DNA from: Aspidiotus rigidus
Lineage: Eukaryota > Arthropoda > Insecta > Hemiptera > Diaspididae
Reading direction: 5' to 3'
DNA: 64,000 nt
Assembly (NCBI GenBank): GCA_035079385.1
Contig: JAVHKY010000001.1
Location: 12,672,501-12,736,500, forward strand
Numbering within the stretch: the first letter of the stretch is position 1; every line of letters starts with the position of its first letter. A program made the position numbers and the translations under genes. The notes under the pieces were generated by a model. It did not search any database and was not told the origin of the DNA. It was given only the letters and a program-made list of their open reading frames with translations. This document shows, piece after piece, positions 57,111 to 64,000 of the stretch.

Positions 57111-60100
57111 ATGGAAAGACTTGACAGAATATAAGACAATATAAATTGATGGTTAAAGTGACCGCAAATGGTCAATTTCTTCACCCTTAATTGTAGGTTC
57201 TTAAAAGAACCGAGTCTCACAATATCAAATAGATAAGCTTTAATGAAACTTAATCGAGGGTTGACAATCATAATTTACATATTATGTAGAATGACTATAA
57301 AATTGGATACCACATAATGTCCCTGAGACCAGATGTATCAAATCCATGGAATACATTTCACCTTCTCTAAAGGTTCTACCAGGAAACTTTTGAAACCTAT
57401 TAGATACCTTCCAAACTACATCCCTTAAGCAACGAGTACAAGAAAAATTGATATGATAGGGCATTTAGCGTGAAGTCTGCAATAACATGATTTGACCTAG
57501 GGTGCCAGATGTTGACCGGTGAAAATTTTAGAAATCCATATCAAAGACTAGGTAGAATGTGTCCTGGAAAAAGAGATTTTACTCGTCGAGCTATAGATTC
57601 ACAGTGTAGGTTGTCAGAGATATTGAAATAAAGTTTTAAATGTGTGGAGATTGAGAGACAAGACCGGGAAAGTTCAAGGTTAGATTCAGTCTAAATTACT
57701 GGAAGTGGAAAGGAGTCAACAGTCTTTGCAGATGGGCTAAATCAGGGCTTAAGTACAAGATGGACTCAGAACCATTTTAAGGATCCTTCAATGAGATTTT
57801 ACAATAAAATCTGCTCGATATTGCCTACGAAAAAGTCAATAAGAAATGGTACGTCCCTTCATTTCAGTTTCGTCTTATTCGAGGTCTGAAAGAAATATAA
57901 GAATAATGAGTTTTTTTTTGTTCCCTAGAACATAAAGTGATGATTTCCACCTTACGTGCTGATGCCAGAAGATTTCTCTTGTCATCCGACTAAAAATGAC
58001 GCGACCTACGCCACAGGTTTTCCCTACGCAAAAAAATCATAACTAAAAGGGGTCGCTTTATGTACGCGTGGTGGCATGTATCTTACTAATTAATATACGG
58101 TACAAGCAAATCGAGCGAATTGACTCAATTTATACGAAACTGGGTACACACACGGGATGATACGAGCGAAAGTATAAATAGTTAAATGTCAGCGGAGCAT
58201 GTTGGCGTGTATATCATCTCTTACAAGCAGATAGCTGTAAACAAAGAGTGAAGTTGTATTTTGTCGGATACACAATAAAGTGGCTGTGAAACGTAATCAC
58301 TTTTTCCACGCGAACGGCGGCAAGCCAAATGACGCCCTTTTGCCATTTCACATTGTCGTTCTCTGATCGTATTTACTCGCTCCTCTCTCGCTGCCGGTGC
58401 GCGTCTCTGTTTTCCAACATCGCGAGTGCGAATCTCAGGTTGCACCAGCGTGTACCGCCTTCTCATGCCCGGACGAGTAAGTAATCACGTTTTACAGTCC
58501 GCCAGACAAATGCCTATCTCGTCGTGTAAGCGAAAAATAATAACACGCGAGCAATATCGCGGTAATGACAAACTTCTTCGACTCCTCTCGGTGTTCATTA
58601 AAATTTAAAGGCCGCTCGATGGTCGCTGCACTATATCGTCATGAAAAGATGAACTCGTGGCGATCCCTTTCGAAAGAGGGAGAGACAGTGAAGAAGCGCG
58701 ATGGAATGGCAATTGAATATTTTCATGCATGAATAATGAAAGAAAACGAACGAAGAAGTCTCGTCAACCTACGGAGAAAAACTGTCACAGTCAAATTCGA
58801 TATAAGACATCGAGAGTAAAGGTGAAAAATACCCCGGTGATGGGATTTATTTATTTACGCTTCGATGGATTTTTTGAAAGTTAGAACCAGGAACGGATCA
58901 TAAAAAAATATACTATTCGAGATTTCTTTCATCTCTGAAAGTGTAATGATTTATTATTATTTTCTTAGAACGAACTCAATCAAGCATGGGTGGTGATTTT
59001 GATAAGTAACGTACATAAAAATGTACTTATCAAAAATCTGGAAAAGTAGGTACTTGAAAGCACATCAATTGTTACCGAATTCACAAATATACGCATCGTT
59101 ATCGTAGTGTAACAAAATAATAAAAAAGTATGCTCAAGCGCTTAGGGTTAGGATGGCATCTTCTTAACTTTTTAGCAAGGTGTGAAATATAAGAACGATC
59201 CACATTAATTGTAGTGGCCAGAATGATGATAGTAGTTAGCCTTCCGAAACGTTGTAATAAAAAAAAAAAATGAATGAATAAAATCAAATGAAATTCTAAG
59301 ATGGTCAATAGTGCCAATAATTATTAATATTATATATATTTTTTTATCTGTTTGGTTTGGGCTTCCGCCGCACAACGAGAATTTCCGCATGCCTACCCGT
59401 TTCTATGAAACATTGGGCTGAAACCGATCTCTCACCGCGAGTACACAACTATTAACATGAGCTTCTCGGTAGCATTTTCTCCATCGCCCAACACAACGAT
59501 AATTTCCACACATTCGTTCGCTCTTACCAAGCATGGGACCTCAGCAAATCTCTTTACCTTTGGCTTACAACAGAAGACGACACAATCGAAGGGTAAGGGT
59601 ACCAGAGAAAACTTGGCACAAATTTTCTCCCAAAAATTCACTACTAATTCGGGTTTGCATTTCTAAGGCTCCTCAAACGGTTGGAAGGGGGAAACAGACC
59701 ATGACACAAGACAAATTCGATGGCACAATCTAGGACGATAGTACTACAAACAGGTCAGCCAGATTTCAAGTCAAATATTTGAATGGGGGTGGGTGTAGTA
59801 TATCACCAAACTTCTAAGCATTATTACAGGGGTAGATGGTACAACTTATTTGATGGTGGTTTTACTGGGTAGTATCGAAATTTGGTTCAAAATTCGATGT
59901 GGGGAACGGTGTCACATTTGACCGAACCCTCGATCCAGAGGTTGTAAGGGAAGGAGATTGGTACAGATGAAACTAATGGTGGTACAATCGGGTACTAAAG
60001 AGACAATTGCAACAGGTTTTGACTCCAAATTAGAAATGAGGCGGGTGCAGTGACGCGAGCCTCGCACGCTACAAGTGAGCATTTGGTGAGCAATATTTTT

Positions 60101-60364
60101 TTTCTCTAGAGAATTTTTTTTAGCGTGCAAGTTTGACGGGTAATTTCGAAAAAACTGATATTTGTGGCACAAGTAGAATTAAATCTGGCATATTTCTCGC
60201 ACAGTTTGTCCAGACTAAAATGAATGAACTTCGTTTTAAAATTTGTTTCTTCTCAATATAATATAATTTTTTCTTTCTCTCTAGCTATTCGGTTTATTTT
60301 CTCACGAACATCTTTTACTGAAATTTCCAAGATTTCTTTCCAATATAGTTGTATCTCTTTTATT

Positions 60365-63013
60365 GGAGGCGATAAACGTCAAAAATAAGGCCAAGCCTGC
60401 ACTTTTTGATAGAAGCATGAAATTTGGGATACTTTTTTTTATCTCACTGTCAATAATCAAAATCGACCGCGAGACACGCTTGCAGACCCCCAGGGTCCCC
60501 TCAGGGGGCAATTTTCCCCAAAAGAATGTTTGTTCGAAATAATGGACAAAATAACAAAGATACGATAAAAATACCTCAGTTCAAAATTAATCTACGTGAA
60601 ATTTCCCATAAAACTGAATACCACATATTATTTCATGTTGACTAATAAAAAGCCCCCTGCAAGGCATTTGACTTTTTTGATTTTCAACACATTTCGTCGA
60701 AATTATCAGAATTATTGCGGCTTTTATTGAATTATTCCACGACAAAATCCTCTCATAACGGGCTGTCTGCAAAATATTGTCATAGAAGTGAAATTTCAGC
60801 ATGATTGGCGCCAAAGGGGGAGGGAAAAGCTAAATTTGATATGCCGCTTATTGTGCGTGTAATCGTAGCTTTCAACGCAATTAAAAGAAAATTTGATATA
60901 ATTCTTCCTGAAACTCCTACCACTATCGAGTTCGATCAGGAAACACGCTTTCGGATTGTCAGAACTTCCTCAGACAGGCAATTTTCCCAAAATATTGGAT
61001 AAAATAACACAGTTACGGTAAAAATACGTCAATTCATAACAACTATTGTACATACAGATTTGATGAAAATAGAGCAACCACTTTAAAGTCAAGGAGGTTA
61101 CTCAAATATTAAACTTGACAGTTTCTCTTAAGCAGGCGTGACGTTTGGACGTTTATCATCATTGATTGGAGTGAACCTAAAGATTACAATTAAATAGTTA
61201 GCTACTATACTCCCACCCACGTTTTGAAATACTTTTAATTTTCTTGGTCACACATCGCATTACATCCGCATCGTTGAGTGCATGATGATGCCATATTTGC
61301 GCATTTACAACGTAAAGTAGAGCAATTCGACTTGCATTCATATTGCATATTTGATCAATTCGATACTTTGCCACACTCGAACCCATTGCTTACCCGCCCC
61401 CTTCTCCCAACCCCACTCAGTAGGGTCAAGATGAAGAGAACTTGCACGTGTTGCATTTCCCCAAATATGGGCTGTTAACTGAAGAATGGATAAAGTTATA
61501 TAATAGCACAAATCAGAACTGAATTAATAATTGAAGTAACGAAAAAAAGTTATACATAAATTTTAAGCAAGATGAATTTTTTGATCAATCAATTGAGAAT
61601 ATGACTGGCCATACTACCCGTGGATGATAGTGAAACGTCGATTTCGAATAATTTTATGTGAGGACCAAAGCCAGATTTGTTCCCAATTAATTGTTCGATC
61701 ATGTATTCCTTAACCTTGGTATGCCACTCGCAAAGAATGCTAATACAATTATGCCTTTGTCGCATGTTAATCGCGTCCTGTATCAGTGAATAGCTTTGTA
61801 ATTTCTACCAGAATAACTTCATAAGAGCATGCACAAACTTTAAAACTAGTCGAGTACATGAAAAATAAGCACACGTGATGTAAAACGACGTACAGATATC
61901 CTTCTTCAATACCTGTTGAAGTTTGTTCTCAGACCTCCACTCTTAAAACGATTGAAATTATGTTATCGTGTCTCGATAAGAATCTGAATAGTATTACATT
62001 CTTTATACGGTCTTCAATTTCGCTGGACTCTTTAGTCACATCTATAACTGTGACTACATGTACACGAAATTTCATACAAAGTTTTACATCCTCTCCCCTT
62101 TATAACGAGTGCCAAGAGTTTTAAAATTCAACATGAATGGCAATATTTTGAAATAAGCCCGTTGTTATGGAAGATGGCAATATAATATTTCAATAGGAGC
62201 CACAAAATTCTTATAATTTCATCAAAAAGTGTTGAAAACCGAAAAGGTCGAATTCGGAAACCCCTTGCTGGGGGCTTTTCATTCATCAAAATCAAATACG
62301 TGACACTCAGTTTTATGGGAAATTTCACGTAGAATAATTTTGAACTGAGGTATTTTTACCGTATCTGTGTTATTTTGACCAATATTTCTAAAAAGTTGAA
62401 TTTCTTGGGGAAAATTGCCCCTGAGGAGGTTCTGGGGGTCCGTAAGCATGTCTCCTGATCGAATTCGATTAAGAATTATACCAAATTTTCTTGTAATTGT
62501 CTTGAAACCCATGACTACACACGCAATAAACGGCATATCAAATTTAGCACTTCCCTCCCTCTTCGGCGCCAATCATACTGAAATTTCGCTTCAGTGACAA
62601 TATTTTGCAGACAGCCTGTTATGAGAGGATTTTGTCCCGAAATAATTCAATAAAAGCCACAAAATTCTGATCATTTCGACGAAATGTGTTGAAAATCAAA
62701 AAAGTCAAATTTGGAGACCCCTTGCTGTGGGCTTTTTATTCGTCAATATGAAATGTATGGTATTCAATTTTATGGGGAAATTTCACATAGATTAATTTTG
62801 AACCGAGATATTTTTACCGTATTTGCGTTATTTTGTCCAATATTTCGAAAAATTGAAATTTTTGGGGGAAAGTCCCTCCCTGAGGGATCCTGGAGGTCTG
62901 CGAGCGTGTCTCGCGATCGAATTTGGTTATTGACAGTGAGATGAAGAAGTATACCAAATTTCATGCTTTTATCAAAAAGAACAGGGTTGGCCTTATTTTG
63001 ACGCTTATCGCCT
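60365..63013. repeat. Large inverted repeat, ~685-bp arms and ~1.28-kb spacer
   Basis: 60365-61045 is the imperfect reverse complement of about 62325-63013; matching blocks include AAATAAGGCCAAGCCTG with its complement in CAGGGTTGGCCTTATTTTG, and GAGACACGCTTGCAGACC with GGTCTGCGAGCGTGTCTC. Each arm is internally a dimer with a ~460-bp period, and a further partial direct copy begins near 62130. The spacer has no transposase frame. It could be a foldback-type element or inverted insertions of one non-autonomous element. Confidence 0.7.
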
Positions 63014-64000
63014 GTAGGTACTACGTCATCTTGCACGTACGATATCATGTGTTCGAAGAATTGAGCTTGATTCAATGAAATCAATAACTCCATTGTAAGT
63101 ATTGTCGTATAATGTAAAAATGACAATCGTAATCTTTTCGTAAAACTATAATATCCTGATGAGCCATTCATTTCAAATGACTCTTTTATATTCTCTAAAT
63201 GCCCTTTTTCAAAATCCTCCTCTACTCACTGCAATTCTATCTCTCCGTGTATTTTTTTTCTCTAGTGATTATGTACTAGACTAGTATTCTACATTAGTAT
63301 CCGATGTATGAGTATTGTGTAAAAGTTGTACAGGTAACTCCTAGAAAATGATTTACGCTACAGCGTACAAATTTCAACGAGCCGAATCAGGATCATTCAA
63401 CGCACGAACGAGTAATATAAATGACTATATTATATTTCTATTTCCGAAGGTAAAAAGCGATAATTAGGAACGAGACTGTAGGCGAGGACGTGGAATGGTT
63501 TCGTGGGAGGGGGGTATGAGCAAACAAGGGTTGAAAAAAACGCCACGATCACGTGCACGTAATTTGGAACGTAAAGTGACGGTAGTCGACTATACGAGTA
63601 TAATTTACCAATACTTTTTGGGGTGAGACGTCAATCGAATGCAAATAAGGGGTGTCGAATGTCACCTTTTAATCGAGAGCGAAATATGGGATTTGTTTGA
63701 TTGGAGTCGTTTGTTTAAAAACTATCCGCGTCTCCCGCTCGACAACTACGATATCATGATTCACAATATAAATACTTCCTCCTCCCTCTATAAAGTATAG
63801 GTCTGTAGTGTAATACATTTTACTAAATCTTTCTATTTCTCGATTTTTCACTCATTTTCAAAATTTTAAATCATGACACTCACAGGTGCTTCTTTGTTTA
63901 CAATGTTAGCATAAACCTTGTTCCCAAACATTGATAGAATATTTACGTGTGTTTCGATTCTGAAGAGTCAATAAGAAAAGCTATAGAAAATAATTATAAA
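63014..64000. other. Right edge, no gene recognised
   Basis: Only short frames. CTCTATAAAGTATAG near 63787-63800 contains a TATA-box-like sequence with nothing coding downstream inside the window. Confidence 0.35.

Larger units (their letters stand above)
55073..60364. other. Right-hand non-coding region, first part
   Basis: No gene recognised. 55730-57110 is about 80 percent or more A/T and contains a long hairpin. 58200-58620 is the most GC-rich stretch here; CCGGACGAGTAAGT at about 58470-58483 is a good splice-donor match, so an untranslated first exon of a forward gene outside the window is conceivable but unproven. Confidence 0.4.

Noticed and set aside
58221..58608. Arg-rich coding frames on both strands
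   Set aside because: Overlapping opposite frames without motifs in a GC-richer stretch; better explained as promoter or untranslated sequence.

Overview
This is a eukaryotic nuclear window, AT-rich, with spliceosomal introns (GT...AG), many degenerate transposable elements and long non-coding tracts. The mix of Penelope-like elements, an I/R1-type LINE, a Ty3/gypsy trace, hAT- and pogo-like MITEs and an intron-bearing tyrosine recombinase, plus short introns and small secreted-protein genes, points to an arthropod, probably an insect. A sap-feeding hemipteran is possible, but the sequence does not prove it.

Left part (1-25.5 kb): an inverted-repeat element at 1.4-2.2 kb. A decayed Penelope-like element (PLE) at 2.8-5.1 kb is split by a 504-bp pogo-like MITE. 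A short gypsy RNase H remnant lies at 7.3 kb and a 5'-truncated LINE on the minus strand at 7.6-10.3 kb. A complete eight-exon N-acetylneuraminate lyase gene (NPL) spans 11.5-15.6 kb; its first intron carries a 1.45-kb retrotransposed insert with a poly(A) tail and a 16-bp target duplication. A second PLE cluster (16.6-19.3 kb) combines an inverted GIY-YIG fragment with another PLE family. A 66-bp tandem repeat array covers 19.6-20.5 kb. An apparently intact four-exon tyrosine-recombinase gene covers 21.45-23.27 kb.

Middle and right part (25.5-55.1 kb): the most striking content. Five paralogous genes, all on the minus strand, encode predicted secreted proteins that I cannot assign to any known family. 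Each has a signal peptide, a helical N-terminal part, a four-cysteine core C-x(9-11)-C-x(23-26)-C-x(20)-C, a linker of completely different low-complexity sequence in every copy, and a short conserved C-terminal tail. Four copies share one phase-1 intron at the same place; one copy has no intron. Between the genes lie tandem and inverted repeat arrays (a 349-bp unit array, arrays rich in the palindrome TGACGTCA, dispersed 40-bp motifs) and young-looking MITEs with clear target duplications.

Right end (55.1-64 kb): no gene recognised. It holds a 1.4-kb AT-rich block with a long hairpin and a pair of inverted ~685-bp arms with 1.3 kb between them. NPL and the recombinase have no visible functional link with the secreted cluster. 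The cluster reads as a locally duplicated, fast-diversifying secreted family (effector, venom, salivary or structural role unknown).
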